DNA from: Actinomycetes bacterium
GTDB lineage: Bacteria; Actinomycetota; Actinomycetes; Actinomycetales; Demequinaceae
DNA length: 18,460 nucleotides
Assembly (NCBI GenBank): GCA_023432235.1
Contig: JAEYUX010000176.1
Location: 1 to 18,460, forward strand
Reading direction: 5' to 3'
Under the pieces are notes generated by a model. It ran no database searches. It saw only the letters and a program-made list of their open reading frames with translations, and had not been told where the DNA came from. How positions within the stretch are numbered: position 1 is the first letter of the stretch; each line of letters starts with the position of its first letter. Made by a program: the position numbers and the translations under genes. Positions 5,566-13,375 of the stretch are shown piece by piece.

Positions 5566-8280
5566 GTGGCACAGCACGGCGTGATCGATAAGGATCCGGA
5601 CGAGACTCACGAGTGGCTTGAGTCGCTTGACGATCTCATTGACGCCCGAGGCGAAACGCGGGCCGAGTACATCGTGGATCGCATCGTCGACCACGCGGCT
5701 GCCAAGCAGTTGATGGTGCCGATGCGCCTCACCACGCCGTACATCAACACCATCCATGCGGACGAAGAACCTCAGTTCCCTGGCGACGAGGAGATCGAGC
5801 GCCGTTACCGCGGATGGATCCGTTGGAACGCGGCTGTCATGGTGACGCGCGCCCAGGGCCCCAACAAGAGCGTCGGCGGCCACATTTCGTCATACGCATC
5901 TGTTGCGACGCTGTACGAAGTGGGCCTCAACCACTTCTTCCGCGGCAAGGACCACCCCGGCGGCGGAGACCAGGTGTACTTCCAGGGTCACGCCGCTCCC
6001 GGCGTGTACGCGCGTGGATATGTCGAAGGACGCTTCAACGAGGCTGACCTCGATTCCTTCCGCCAAGAAAAGTCCGGCCCGGGGCGCGGTCTGTCCTCCT
6101 ACCCCCACCCCCGCCTCATGCCCGACGTGTGGGAGTTCCCCACCGTGTCGATGGGACTTGGCCCGGCGTCGGCGATCTACCAGGCGTGGACTAATCGTTA
6201 CCTCCACCTACGCGGCATCAAGGACACCTCGCAGCAGCACGTGTGGGCGTTCCTTGGCGATGGCGAGATGGACGAGCCGGAATCCCGCGGCATGCTTCAG
6301 CTCGCAGCGCACCAGCGTCTCGACAACCTCACCTTTGTCGTCAACTGCAACTTGCAGCGTCTCGACGGACCCGTTCGCGGTAACGGCAAGATCATTCAGG
6401 AACTCGAAGCCTTCTTCCGCGGTGCCGGTTGGAACGTCATCAAGGTGGTGTGGGGACGTGGTTGGGACAAGCTCCTTGCCCGCGACACCGACGGTGCGCT
6501 CGTCAACCTGATGAACACCGTCCCCGACGGCGATTTCCAGACCTTCCGGGCCGAGTCCGGCGCGTTCATCCGAGACCAGTTCTTTGGCGGAGACCCGCGT
6601 GCCAAAGAACTCGTTGCCGACATGAGCGACGACGAGATCTGGGCGCTCAAGCGTGGTGGACACGACTACCGCAAGTTGTATGCGGCCTACCTCAAGGCAA
6701 CGACCGAAGCCAATGGCAAGCCCACCGTCATCCTCGCGAAGACGATCAAGGGCTACGGTCTTGGCACGAACTTCGCGGCGCGTAACTCGACGCACCAGAT
6801 GAAGAAGTTGGCGTCGGCCGACCTCAAGGTCCTCCGCGACACCTTCGACATCCCCTTCACGGACGAGCAACTTGACGCGGACCCGTACAACCCGCCGTAC
6901 TTCCACCCCGGTATGGACGACCCGGCTGTGCAATACATGCTCGAGCGTCGCCGTGAGCTCGGTGGATTCGTGCCGGAACGCAGGGACGTCGCAGCGCCCG
7001 TCCACCTCCCGGACGATAAGCACTACGAACTCCTTGCCAAGGGATCCGGCAAGCAGCAAATCGCAACGACGCAGGCACTTGTGCGGCTCCTCAAAGATCT
7101 CATCAAGGACCCGGAGTTTGGCAACCGCGTTGTGCCGATCATCCCCGATGAGGCCCGCACATTCGGCCTCGACTCGATCTTCCCAAGCGCCAAGATCTTC
7201 AACACCCAAGGGCAGAACTACCTGCCCGTTGACCGTGACCTCATGCTCTCCTACAAGGAGTCGGAGGCCGGACAGATCATGCACACCGGCATCAATGAAG
7301 CCGGATCGGCTGCCGCCTTCCAGGCCGTTGGCACGTCCTACGCGACGCAGGGAGAGCCGCTCGTCCCGTTCTACATCTTCTACTCGATGTTCGGCTTCCA
7401 GCGCACGGGTGACCAGTTCTGGGCGGCTGGCGACCAGCTCACGCGCGGCTTCATCATCGGCGCAACCGCCGGTCGCACCACGTTGACCGGAGAGGGCCTG
7501 CAGCACGCCGACGGGCATTCGCCTCTTATTGCGGCCACTAATCGCGCGATCGTCACGTACGACCCCGCGTTTGGGTACGAGATCCGTCACATCATCAAGG
7601 ACGGATTGGCGCGCATGTATGGCCCCGAGGACGGGCGTGACAAGAACGTCATGTACTACCTCACCGTGTACAACGAGCCGATCACGCAACCTGCTGAGCC
7701 CGAGAACGTCGATGTCGAAGGCATCCTCAAGGGGATCTACCGGCTGGCTGCCGCCCCTGCTGGCGAGGGTCCCAAGGCACAGATTCTCGCCTCAGGCGTT
7801 GCCGTGCCATGGGCACTCGAGGCTCAAGAGCTTCTCGCTGCGCACTGGAACGTCCATGCGGCCGTGTGGTCAGTGACCTCGTGGACCGAACTGCGCCGCG
7901 ATGCGCTCGCCTGCGAGGAAGAGGCCTTCCTCTACCCGGAGCGTCCGCAGCGCACGCCGTTCATTACTCAACGCCTCCAGGGGGCGCCGGGGCCGTTTGT
8001 CGCGACAACGGACTACGACCACCTTGTTCCGGATCAGGTCCGCGCGTGGATCCCCGGCGACTACTCGACTCTGGGTGCGGACGGCTTTGGGTTCTCCGAC
8101 ACGCGGGCCGCAGCACGCCGCTACTTCCACATCGATGGTCCGTCCACCGCCGTACGTGTGCTTCAACAGCTCGAACGGCGTGGCGAAGTGCCTGTGGGAA
8201 CGACCGCAGCAGCCATTGAGCGCTACGAACTACATGACGTGCGCAAGGGCACGTCAGGGAACGCGGGCGGCGACTCGTAG
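5566..8280 (+). CDS. aceE: Pyruvate dehydrogenase E1 component, homodimeric type
   Basis: A 904-residue thiamine-diphosphate enzyme that decarboxylates pyruvate and passes the acetyl group to lipoyl-E2, feeding acetyl-CoA to the TCA cycle and fatty-acid synthesis. The ThDP/magnesium motif begins GDGEMDEPES at residue 231 and ends at NCN (260-262). Other hallmarks are DPDETHEWLESL at the N-terminus, TPYINTI, GGHISSYAS, NSTHQMKK and the central TGQNYLPVDRD-like block (here TQGQNYLPVD). Length is normal for the single-chain E1p of Actinobacteria and Proteobacteria. The open frame extends upstream to 5182, but homology starts at the GTG at 5566, which has GAAAGG six bases upstream. It diverges from DUF3052 and is followed by a strong terminator, so it is probably a single-gene unit. 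Confidence 0.97.
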   Translation: MAQHGVIDKDPDETHEWLESLDDLIDARGETRAEYIVDRIVDHAAAKQLMVPMRLTTPYINTIHADEEPQFPGDEEIERRYRGWIRWNAAVMVTRAQGPNKSVGGHISSYASVATLYEVGLNHFFRGKDHPGGGDQVYFQGHAAPGVYARGYVEGRFNEADLDSFRQEKSGPGRGLSSYPHPRLMPDVWEFPTVSMGLGPASAIYQAWTNRYLHLRGIKDTSQQHVWAFLGDGEMDEPESRGMLQLAAHQRLDNLTFVVNCNLQRLDGPVRGNGKIIQELEAFFRGAGWNVIKVVWGRGWDKLLARDTDGALVNLMNTVPDGDFQTFRAESGAFIRDQFFGGDPRAKELVADMSDDEIWALKRGGHDYRKLYAAYLKATTEANGKPTVILAKTIKGYGLGTNFAARNSTHQMKKLASADLKVLRDTFDIPFTDEQLDADPYNPPYFHPGMDDPAVQYMLERRRELGGFVPERRDVAAPVHLPDDKHYELLAKGSGKQQIATTQALVRLLKDLIKDPEFGNRVVPIIPDEARTFGLDSIFPSAKIFNTQGQNYLPVDRDLMLSYKESEAGQIMHTGINEAGSAAAFQAVGTSYATQGEPLVPFYIFYSMFGFQRTGDQFWAAGDQLTRGFIIGATAGRTTLTGEGLQHADGHSPLIAATNRAIVTYDPAFGYEIRHIIKDGLARMYGPEDGRDKNVMYYLTVYNEPITQPAEPENVDVEGILKGIYRLAAAPAGEGPKAQILASGVAVPWALEAQELLAAHWNVHAAVWSVTSWTELRRDALACEEEAFLYPERPQRTPFITQRLQGAPGPFVATTDYDHLVPDQVRAWIPGDYSTLGADGFGFSDTRAAARRYFHIDGPSTAVRVLQQLERRGEVPVGTTAAAIERYELHDVRKGTSGNAGGDS

Positions 8281-8300
8281 ATCTGCATTCACCCTGTTCG

Positions 8301-8353
8301 CGGTGGGCGTGTGGTGGGGCCTTGCCTCACGACACGCCCACCGTTCTTTCTTT
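8301..8353 (+). terminator. Rho-independent terminator of aceE
   Basis: CGGTGGGCGTGT (8301-8312) pairs perfectly over 12 bp with ACACGCCCACCG (8332-8343). A second inner helix (8314-8319 with 8325-8330, one G-T pair) tops it. A T-rich tail, TTCTTTCTTT, follows at 8344-8353. It begins about 20 nt after the aceE stop. Confidence 0.92.
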
Positions 8354-8398
8354 GCCCAGAATTGCGCAAACGCACAGGCACCACGGGTTTGACCCGGT

Positions 8399-8471
8399 TC
8401 TCAATCGTGAGAGTCCACTAATTCCGGCCCTCATGACGCCAATGTGAACGGTCTCACGCCGATTCTCACGC
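8399..8471. promoter_or_regulatory. Cluster of TCTCAC/GTGAGA elements upstream of fasR, possible operators
   Basis: Three related elements lie within 75 bp. The first is the inverted repeat TCTCA-ATCG-TGAGA (8399-8412). The second is GTGA-N6-TCAC (8444-8457). The third is the direct repeat TCTCACGC at 8452-8459 and 8464-8471, spaced 12 bp apart. They sit 70-140 bp before the fasR start, between the aceE terminator and the fasR promoter. The bound protein is not known; FasR itself is a candidate. Confidence 0.35.
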
Positions 8472-8476
8472 AAAAT

Positions 8477-8494
8477 GCCCCCCAAATGGGGGGC
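8477..8494. promoter_or_regulatory. Perfect GC-rich inverted repeat next to the fasR promoter
   Basis: GCCCCCC-AAAT-GGGGGGC is a perfect 7-bp stem with a 4-nt loop, immediately upstream of the fasR -35 region. There is no T-run after it, so it does not look like an intrinsic terminator. An operator or a structural element is possible. Confidence 0.4.
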
Positions 8495-8500
8495 ACCCTC

Positions 8501-8531
8501 TTGTGGGCTAGAAACAAAAGCCCCCTATGCT
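8501..8531 (+). promoter_or_regulatory. Candidate fasR promoter, likely leaderless transcript
   Basis: TATGCT (8526-8531) is a good -10 box, with TTGTGG (8501-8506) 19 bp upstream as a weak -35. The -10 ends six bases before the ATG at 8538, and no ribosome-binding site fits between them. Transcription would then start at the A of the start codon. Confidence 0.45.
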
Positions 8532-8537
8532 GACTGC

Positions 8538-9710
8538 ATGGTCGCACCAGCGGAGGTCCGCCACGAAACGCTCCGAAAACTTCGAGCAAGCACGGGGAAG
8601 CTTGCGACCGCCGCACTTCGGGAACTCGACACGCAGTACACGTGGTTTGGTGAACTGCCCGCGCAAGAGCGGTCATGGGTGGGCACCGTCGCGCAAGCGG
8701 GCATCACGTCCTTTGTCACGTGGTACGCGGCCCCGGCCACCGGCTACCGCGGTGCGATGGAGATGTTCGCGGCCGCCCCGCCGGAACTCACGAGGTCGAT
8801 ATCTCTTCAACACACGCTGTCCATCGTGCGGACGGTCGTCAAAGTAGTCGAAGAGCACGCCGACGACCTCGCGGCCACCGGCGGCGAAGCGCACCTGCGC
8901 GAGGCCATCCTCCGCTACTCGCGAGAAGTCGCTTTCAGCGCCGCCGAGATCTATGCGCGAGCCGCCGAGTCCCGCGGAGCGTGGGACGCTCGCCTTGAGG
9001 CGCTCGTGGTCGACGCACTCGTGCGCGGCGAGGTCGACGATGACTTGCCCTCGCGTGCGGCCGCCCTGGGGTGGAAGCCCGGCCCGACGCTTGTTATGGT
9101 CGGCCGGACCAAGGGACCGCTCGGAGAGACGGAATCGGCCGAGCTGCGGCGTTCCCTTCGCAAAGAGGCGCCGCGGGCCATGGTGGGTATTCACGGCGAA
9201 GACCTCGTGGTGATCGCGCGCACTGATGCTGACATTGATGAACTCGCCGCAGGGATCCTTCCCCATTTTGGGCCGGGCCCCGTTGTGACCGGACCGCCCG
9301 CCGTCACCCTTCTCGAAGTGGCCCGCGCGACGCGAGCCGCCTTTGCCGGCGTCGTCGCCGCACCCGCCTGGTCACTCGCGCCGCGTCCTGTCATGGCAGA
9401 CGACCTCTTGCCGGAGCGCGTGCTCGTCGGCGATACGAATGCGCGCGACAAACTCATTGCGATCGCGTACGACCCGATCGTCCGCGCTGGAGGTTCCCTA
9501 CAAGAGACAGTGGCGACCTTCCTTGACTGCGGACGGTCCCTCGAGCTTTCTGCTCGCACGATGTTCGTTCACGCAAATACCGTGCGTTACCGCCTCAAGA
9601 AGGTCACCGAGATCACCGGTTGGGATGTGCTCGCCACACGTGATGCGCACGTACTCGACATGGCGTTCACGCTCGGGCGCTTGCGGGACGCCGGGCGCGC
9701 GTTTTTGTAG
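8538..9710 (+). CDS. fasR: PucR-family transcriptional regulator FasR, fatty-acid synthesis regulator
   Basis: A 390-residue DNA-binding protein. Residues about 320-380 form the PucR C-terminal helix-turn-helix (SLQETVATFLDCGRSLELSA, then FVHANTVRYRLKKVTEITGW). The N-terminal part (about 1-150) is a helical domain, followed by a GGDEF-like/CdaR-type central region. The position directly upstream of fabD matches FasR of Streptomyces and the Rv2242-type regulator next to fabD in mycobacteria. Streptomyces FasR activates the fabDHPF operon. The ATG at 8538 is chosen over an upstream in-frame start at 8475 because the alignment-like region begins with VRHETLRKL and a -10 box lies just before it. 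A 17-bp palindromic element overlaps its stop codon and has a near copy inside the gene. Confidence 0.87.
   Translation: MVAPAEVRHETLRKLRASTGKLATAALRELDTQYTWFGELPAQERSWVGTVAQAGITSFVTWYAAPATGYRGAMEMFAAAPPELTRSISLQHTLSIVRTVVKVVEEHADDLAATGGEAHLREAILRYSREVAFSAAEIYARAAESRGAWDARLEALVVDALVRGEVDDDLPSRAAALGWKPGPTLVMVGRTKGPLGETESAELRRSLRKEAPRAMVGIHGEDLVVIARTDADIDELAAGILPHFGPGPVVTGPPAVTLLEVARATRAAFAGVVAAPAWSLAPRPVMADDLLPERVLVGDTNARDKLIAIAYDPIVRAGGSLQETVATFLDCGRSLELSARTMFVHANTVRYRLKKVTEITGWDVLATRDAHVLDMAFTLGRLRDAGRAFL
9488..9504. repeat. Intragenic near copy of the 17-bp palindromic element
   Basis: AGGTTCCCTACAAG at 9491-9504 is identical over 14 bases to 9709-9722. Here the left arm is CTGGAGG instead of TTGTAGG, so the palindrome is imperfect (5 of 7 arm pairs). 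It lies in the fasR coding region for the helix-turn-helix domain and uses the rare Leu codon CTA. Confidence 0.6.
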
Positions 9711-9721
9711 GTTCCCTACAA
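9705..9721. promoter_or_regulatory. Perfect palindrome TTGTAGG-TTC-CCTACAA at the fasR-fabD junction
   Basis: Two perfect 7-bp arms flank a 3-bp centre, overlapping the fasR TAG stop codon and 67 bp upstream of the fabD start. No T-run follows, so it does not look like a terminator. It is probably a protein-binding site for control of fabD. Confidence 0.5.
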
Positions 9722-9736
9722 GGTACGGCACGCAAG

Positions 9737-9759
9737 TCGGTGTCACCCGGTGCCACGGA
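9737..9759. promoter_or_regulatory. Imperfect 23-bp palindrome upstream of fabD, candidate FasR operator
   Basis: The core GTGTCACCCGGTGCCAC (9740-9756) is a palindrome with 7 of 8 arm pairs matching. Two more pairs outside it extend the symmetry to 9737-9759. It sits 29 bp before the fabD ATG, over the expected -35 region of a CAATAT -10 box (9766-9771). Binding by FasR is inference from position. Confidence 0.45.
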
Positions 9760-9765
9760 TCGCTC

Positions 9766-9771
9766 CAATAT
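9766..9771 (+). promoter_or_regulatory. Candidate -10 element for fabD (CAATAT)
   Basis: CAATAT matches 4 of 6 bases of TATAAT and lies 16 nt before the fabD start. No recognisable -35 box is present, as expected if an activator is needed, but the predicted start would clip the GAGGCAGG ribosome-binding site (9772-9779). The call is weak. Confidence 0.25.
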
Positions 9772-9787
9772 GAGGCAGGCTGTACCC

Positions 9788-10696
9788 ATGCTTGCCGTTG
9801 TGAGCCCCGGACAGGGAGCCCAGGCACCAGGAATGCTCAAGTCGTGGATCGAGATCCCGGCCGCGCGCGAAGCGCTTGAGCAGTTCTCGGAGGCCGCTGG
9901 AATCGACCTCATCGACTTTGGCATCAATGCCGACGCCGACTCCATTCGCGACACCGCAATCGCGCAACCCTTGTTGGTCGCGTCCGCGCTCGCCGCTTAC
10001 GCCGCGCTTGAGGTGACACCCGCGCTCGCTGCGGGCCACTCCGTCGGCGAGTTTGGCGCAGCGGCGGTTGCCGGAGTCATCTCCCCCGCCGACGCCGTCT
10101 CGCTCGTGCGCACGCGAGGCGTTGCGATGGCGGAGGCTGCCGCCGCAGCGGAGGCGACGTCGATGGCAGCAATCCTCGGCGGTGACGCCGACGAGGTGGC
10201 AGCTCGTCTTGCCGAGCTCGGCCTTACGCCTGCCAACATGAACGGTGGCGGCCAAGTTGTTGCGGCCGGATCGGCAGCCGCGATCGCCGCACTCATCGAG
10301 ACGCCCCCCACGCGGGCCCGGGTCATTCAGCTTCAAGTGGCCGGTGCGTTCCACACCGACTACATGGCACCTGCAGTGCCTGTCCTCGCAGAGGCCGCGG
10401 CAAAGGTTGAACGCCACGAGCCCACCATCACCTTGCTGTCGAACTACGACGGAGCTGCCGTCGCGTCGGCCGAAGCCGCCCTGGAAAGCCTTGTCGCACA
10501 AGTGGCCCGCCCAGTCCGTTGGGACCTGTGCATGGACACGATGCTCGCCCTTGGCGTGACCGGCATCATCGAGCTCGCACCGGGCGGAGTCCTCACCGGA
10601 CTCGCCAAGCGTGCAATGAAGGGCGTTCCCGCGGTCGCCCTCACCTCACCCGAAGACCTCGAGGCCGCGCGGGACCTCGCGAGGAGCGTCGCATGA
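9788..10696 (+). CDS. fabD: Malonyl-CoA:ACP transacylase
   Basis: A 302-residue enzyme that moves malonyl groups from CoA to ACP to supply the fatty-acid chain extender. The N-terminal motif VSPGQGAQAPGM, the nucleophile elbow GHSVGEF with Ser85 (His84 beside it) and the catalytic His189 in VAGAFHTDYM are all present. Arg110 in VRTRGVAM fits the malonate-carboxylate-binding position. The start at 9788 begins directly with the family motif and has GAGGCAGG upstream; upstream in-frame codons to 9740 would overlap the candidate operator. It begins 77 nt after fasR and overlaps fabH by 4 nt (ATGA), so the two are cotranscribed and coupled. Confidence 0.95.
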   Translation: MLAVVSPGQGAQAPGMLKSWIEIPAAREALEQFSEAAGIDLIDFGINADADSIRDTAIAQPLLVASALAAYAALEVTPALAAGHSVGEFGAAAVAGVISPADAVSLVRTRGVAMAEAAAAAEATSMAAILGGDADEVAARLAELGLTPANMNGGGQVVAAGSAAAIAALIETPPTRARVIQLQVAGAFHTDYMAPAVPVLAEAAAKVERHEPTITLLSNYDGAAVASAEAALESLVAQVARPVRWDLCMDTMLALGVTGIIELAPGGVLTGLAKRAMKGVPAVALTSPEDLEAARDLARSVA

Positions 10697-11694
10697 GCCC
10701 CACCATCCAGATTCAACGGGGCGCCGAGTACTCCCGCATTCATGGGCTTGGTGTGGCCCGCGGTGAGCGCTATGTGACGAACGATGAGGTTGCGGGACCC
10801 ATCGAGTCCTCGGACGAGTGGATTCGCTCGCGCACGGGCATCGTGACCCGCGTTCGCGCCGAAGAAAGCACGTCGGTACTCGACCTCGCAGAGCAGGCCG
10901 CACGCGAAGCGATCGCACACGCGGGCATTGACGCGAGCAGCATCGACGCAGTGCTCTTGTCGACGATCTCCTACCCGCACCTTGCCGGTGCCGGTGCCCC
11001 CGTGATTGCTGACCGCCTCGGCCTCACCGTCCCTGCGCACGACATTCGTGCCGCTTGCGCTGGTTACTGCTACGGCATCGGCCAGGCCGACGCGATGGTC
11101 CGCTCAGGCGCCGCGACGTACGTGCTCGTCATTGGCGCCGAGAAGTTGTCCGACTTCGTCGACCCCGCGGATCGCTCGATTTCGTTCTTGCTTGGCGACG
11201 GTGCTGGAGCGGTCGTTGTGGGCCCCTCAGAATTTCCGGGCATCGGCCCTACGGTCGCAGGTTCCGATGGCTCCGGCGCTCACCTCGTCGCTGAGTCAAA
11301 CACGTGGCTCGACATCAAGAATGATCGATCACTGCCCTTCCCCACGTTGCGCCAGGAAGGCCCGAGCGTCTTCAAGTGGGCCTCCTTCAAGATGGCGCCA
11401 GTGGCGCGCGAAGCAATCGAGAAGGCGGGCCTCACCCCCGAGGACATTGATGCGTTCATCCCGCACCAGGCAAACATCCGCATCATCGAACAGATGGTGA
11501 AGCAGATCGGCCTTCCCGAATCGGTCGTTGTGGCCAAGGACATCGCCGATTCTGGCAACACGTCGGCGGCGTCGATTCCGCTTGCCACCGAACGGCTGTA
11601 CCGTGACGGGGCTGTGAAGTCGGGAGACATCGCGCTCCAGATCGGTTTTGGTGCTGGACTTGTCTATGCAGCACAAGTGATCGTTCTTCCGTAA
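10693..11694 (+). CDS. fabH: 3-oxoacyl-ACP synthase III (KASIII)
   Basis: A 333-residue condensing enzyme that starts fatty-acid synthesis by joining an acyl-CoA primer to malonyl-ACP. The Cys-His-Asn triad is visible: Cys122 in RAACAGYCYG, His258 in FIPHQANIRI and Asn289 in DSGNTSAAS. SSDEWIRSRTGI near the N-terminus and the C-terminal GFGAGLVYAAQ are typical. Actinobacterial FabH often prefers branched-chain primers, but that cannot be read from the sequence with certainty. The ATG at 10693 overlaps the fabD stop, with GAGGAGCG upstream; longer upstream frames are inside fabD and are not used. The gene ends 86 nt before acpP. Confidence 0.96.
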   Translation: MSPTIQIQRGAEYSRIHGLGVARGERYVTNDEVAGPIESSDEWIRSRTGIVTRVRAEESTSVLDLAEQAAREAIAHAGIDASSIDAVLLSTISYPHLAGAGAPVIADRLGLTVPAHDIRAACAGYCYGIGQADAMVRSGAATYVLVIGAEKLSDFVDPADRSISFLLGDGAGAVVVGPSEFPGIGPTVAGSDGSGAHLVAESNTWLDIKNDRSLPFPTLRQEGPSVFKWASFKMAPVAREAIEKAGLTPEDIDAFIPHQANIRIIEQMVKQIGLPESVVVAKDIADSGNTSAASIPLATERLYRDGAVKSGDIALQIGFGAGLVYAAQVIVLP

Positions 11695-11711
11695 AACACC
11701 ACCGTCCGGCG

Positions 11712-11755
11712 CTACCCTCGGTAGTCGTCGACATGAAGCGGGTGCCAACCGGCAC
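11712..11755 (+). promoter_or_regulatory. Inverted repeats and -10-like box in the acpP leader
   Basis: CTACC-CTC-GGTAG (11712-11724) is a perfect 5-bp-arm palindrome that contains TACCCT (11713-11718), a -10-like box. GTGCC-AACC-GGCAC (11742-11755) is a second short hairpin. Together they may give acpP its own promoter and a structured 5' end, which would fit the high demand for ACP. No -35 box is seen. Confidence 0.3.
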
Positions 11756-11780
11756 TGCCCAACCCAAGGAGAGAAACCCG

Positions 11781-12029
11781 ATGGCCCTTTCTGAGCAGGA
11801 CATCCTCGCTGGCCTTGCCGAGATCGTTGCCGAGGAGACTGGCATTGACGCTGGCGACGTGCAGCTCGACAAGTCCTTCACCGATGACCTCGACATCGAC
11901 TCGCTGTCGATGATGACGATCGTCACCCTTGCTGAGGAGAAGTTCGACGTCCGCATCCCCGACGAGGAAGTCAAGAACCTCGTCACCGTGGGCGACGCCG
12001 TCTCTTTCATCGAGAAGGCTCAGGCCTAA
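11781..12029 (+). CDS. acpP: Acyl carrier protein
   Basis: An 82-residue acidic helical protein that carries the growing acyl chain on a phosphopantetheine arm. The attachment serine is Ser41 in DLDIDSLSMM, an actinobacterial version of the DSL motif. The C-terminal EEKFDVRIPDEEVKNLVTVGDAV block is standard. The start at 11781 has AAGGAGAG about 8 nt upstream, while the frame open to 11733 adds residues unlike any ACP. It is placed between fabH and fabF, as in Streptomyces. Confidence 0.96.
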   Translation: MALSEQDILAGLAEIVAEETGIDAGDVQLDKSFTDDLDIDSLSMMTIVTLAEEKFDVRIPDEEVKNLVTVGDAVSFIEKAQA

Positions 12030-12038
12030 TTCCACCCC

Positions 12039-12054
12039 GGGCCGCATGAGGCCC
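12039..12054 (+). other. Small hairpin between acpP and fabF
   Basis: GGGCC-GCATGA-GGCCC is a 5-bp perfect stem in the 57-nt gap after acpP. There is no T-tract. It could stabilise the acpP portion of the mRNA or cause partial attenuation before fabF. Confidence 0.3.
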
Positions 12055-12086
12055 AGCCACACGACCACCGATCTCGGAGGAACACC

Positions 12087-13322
12087 ATGGCAGTTGTCGT
12101 CACCGGCCTCGGCGCCACGACCCCACTAGGCGGGGATGTGCGCTCTACCTGGGAGGCGGCACTCGCGGGACGCTCCGGCGTGCGTTCGCTTGAGAACGAT
12201 TGGGCCGAGCGCTACGGGCTTCCCGTGACGTTTGCCGGTCAGATTGCGGTCAATCCCGAAGAGGTGCTGAAGCGCCCCGAGATCAAGCGAATGGACCCGT
12301 CAGCACAGTTCGCGATCATCGCGACACGCGAGGCGTGGGCCGACGCTGGCTCGCCGGAGGTTGACCCCGAACGCCTTGGCACCGTGGTGTCGAGCGGCAT
12401 CGGCGGCGTGTGGACACTGCTGACGGCATGGGACACGGTGAAGGAGCGGGGCGCCGAGCGCGTCCTGCCCCTCACCGTGCCCATGCTGATGCCGAACTCC
12501 CCCACCGCCTACGTCGAGTTGGAGCTCGGTGCGAAGGCGGGTGCGCACGCCCCCGTATCGGCGTGTGCCTCAGGTGCTGAGGCGATTGGCATGGCCTTTG
12601 AGATGATCGAGTCTGGCCGTGCCGACGTCGTTGTGGCGGGCGGTACCGAAGCCGCCATCCACCCGCTTCCCATCTCCGCATTCGCGGCGATGCAGGCGCT
12701 GTCCAAGCGCAATGACGACCCTGCCGGTGCGTCGCGTCCCTATGACACGACGCGCGACGGCTTTGTCCTCGGTGAAGGTGCGGGCATCGTTGTGCTCGAG
12801 TCCGAGGAGCACGCACGCGCACGCGGGGCGAAGATCTACGCGCGTCTCACGGGCCTTGGCCTCACGTCGGACGCCCACCACATCGCTGCCCCGGACCCGG
12901 AAGGCGCGGGCCAGCAACGTGCAATGCGCATTGCCATCGAGCGCGCGGGCCTCACCGCAAACGACATTGTTCACGTCAACGCCCATGCCACATCCACCCC
13001 TGCGGGTGACATGGTTGAGGCGCGTGGAATCCGCTCTGTCATGGGTGCGCATGCGGACAACGTCCTGCTCAGCGCCACAAAGTCGATGACCGGCCACCTT
13101 CTCGGTGGTGCGGGTGCGCTTGAGTCGGTCTTCACGATCCTTGCTCTTCATGAGCGCACGGCTCCGCCCACGATCAACGTCAACAGCCCTGACCCCGAAC
13201 TTCAGGTGGACCTCGTGCGGGACACTCCTCGCGCTCTGCCTGCCTCGGGCGACCTCGCCGCGATCAACAACGCGTTCGGTTTTGGTGGCCACAACGCGGC
13301 GCTGCTCTTTACGACCGCCTAA
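12087..13322 (+). CDS. fabF: 3-oxoacyl-ACP synthase II (KASII)
   Basis: A 411-residue elongating condensing enzyme that joins acyl chains to malonyl-ACP. The Cys-His-His triad is visible: Cys160 in VSACASGAEA, His300 in HVNAHATSTP and His337 in KSMTGHLLGG, with Lys332 beside the latter. The C-terminal NNAFGFGGHNAAL is the usual gate loop. The motif around His300 reads NAHATSTPAGD, with Ala where Gly is more common. The ATG at 12087 has a strong GGAGGA eight bases upstream. It is the last gene of the fab cluster, facing the minus-strand DUF4440 gene across 53 bp in which I see no clear terminator. Confidence 0.96.
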   Translation: MAVVVTGLGATTPLGGDVRSTWEAALAGRSGVRSLENDWAERYGLPVTFAGQIAVNPEEVLKRPEIKRMDPSAQFAIIATREAWADAGSPEVDPERLGTVVSSGIGGVWTLLTAWDTVKERGAERVLPLTVPMLMPNSPTAYVELELGAKAGAHAPVSACASGAEAIGMAFEMIESGRADVVVAGGTEAAIHPLPISAFAAMQALSKRNDDPAGASRPYDTTRDGFVLGEGAGIVVLESEEHARARGAKIYARLTGLGLTSDAHHIAAPDPEGAGQQRAMRIAIERAGLTANDIVHVNAHATSTPAGDMVEARGIRSVMGAHADNVLLSATKSMTGHLLGGAGALESVFTILALHERTAPPTINVNSPDPELQVDLVRDTPRALPASGDLAAINNAFGFGGHNAALLFTTA

Positions 13323-13375
13323 ACCCCAGCGTCGGGCCCGGCACTGGTTCATGGCGCCGCGCCCAAGGCACAGCG

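Noticed and set aside
6208..7689. 493-codon open frame antisense to aceE
   Set aside because: It is the mirror of a highly conserved gene in GC-rich DNA; no known domain and no ribosome-binding site.
12570..13352. 260-codon minus-strand frame opposite fabF
   Set aside because: Antisense shadow of a well-conserved gene with no recognisable domain.
13323..13375. Possible terminator between fabF and the DUF4440 gene
   Set aside because: GC-rich sequence but no clear stem followed by a T-run on either strand.
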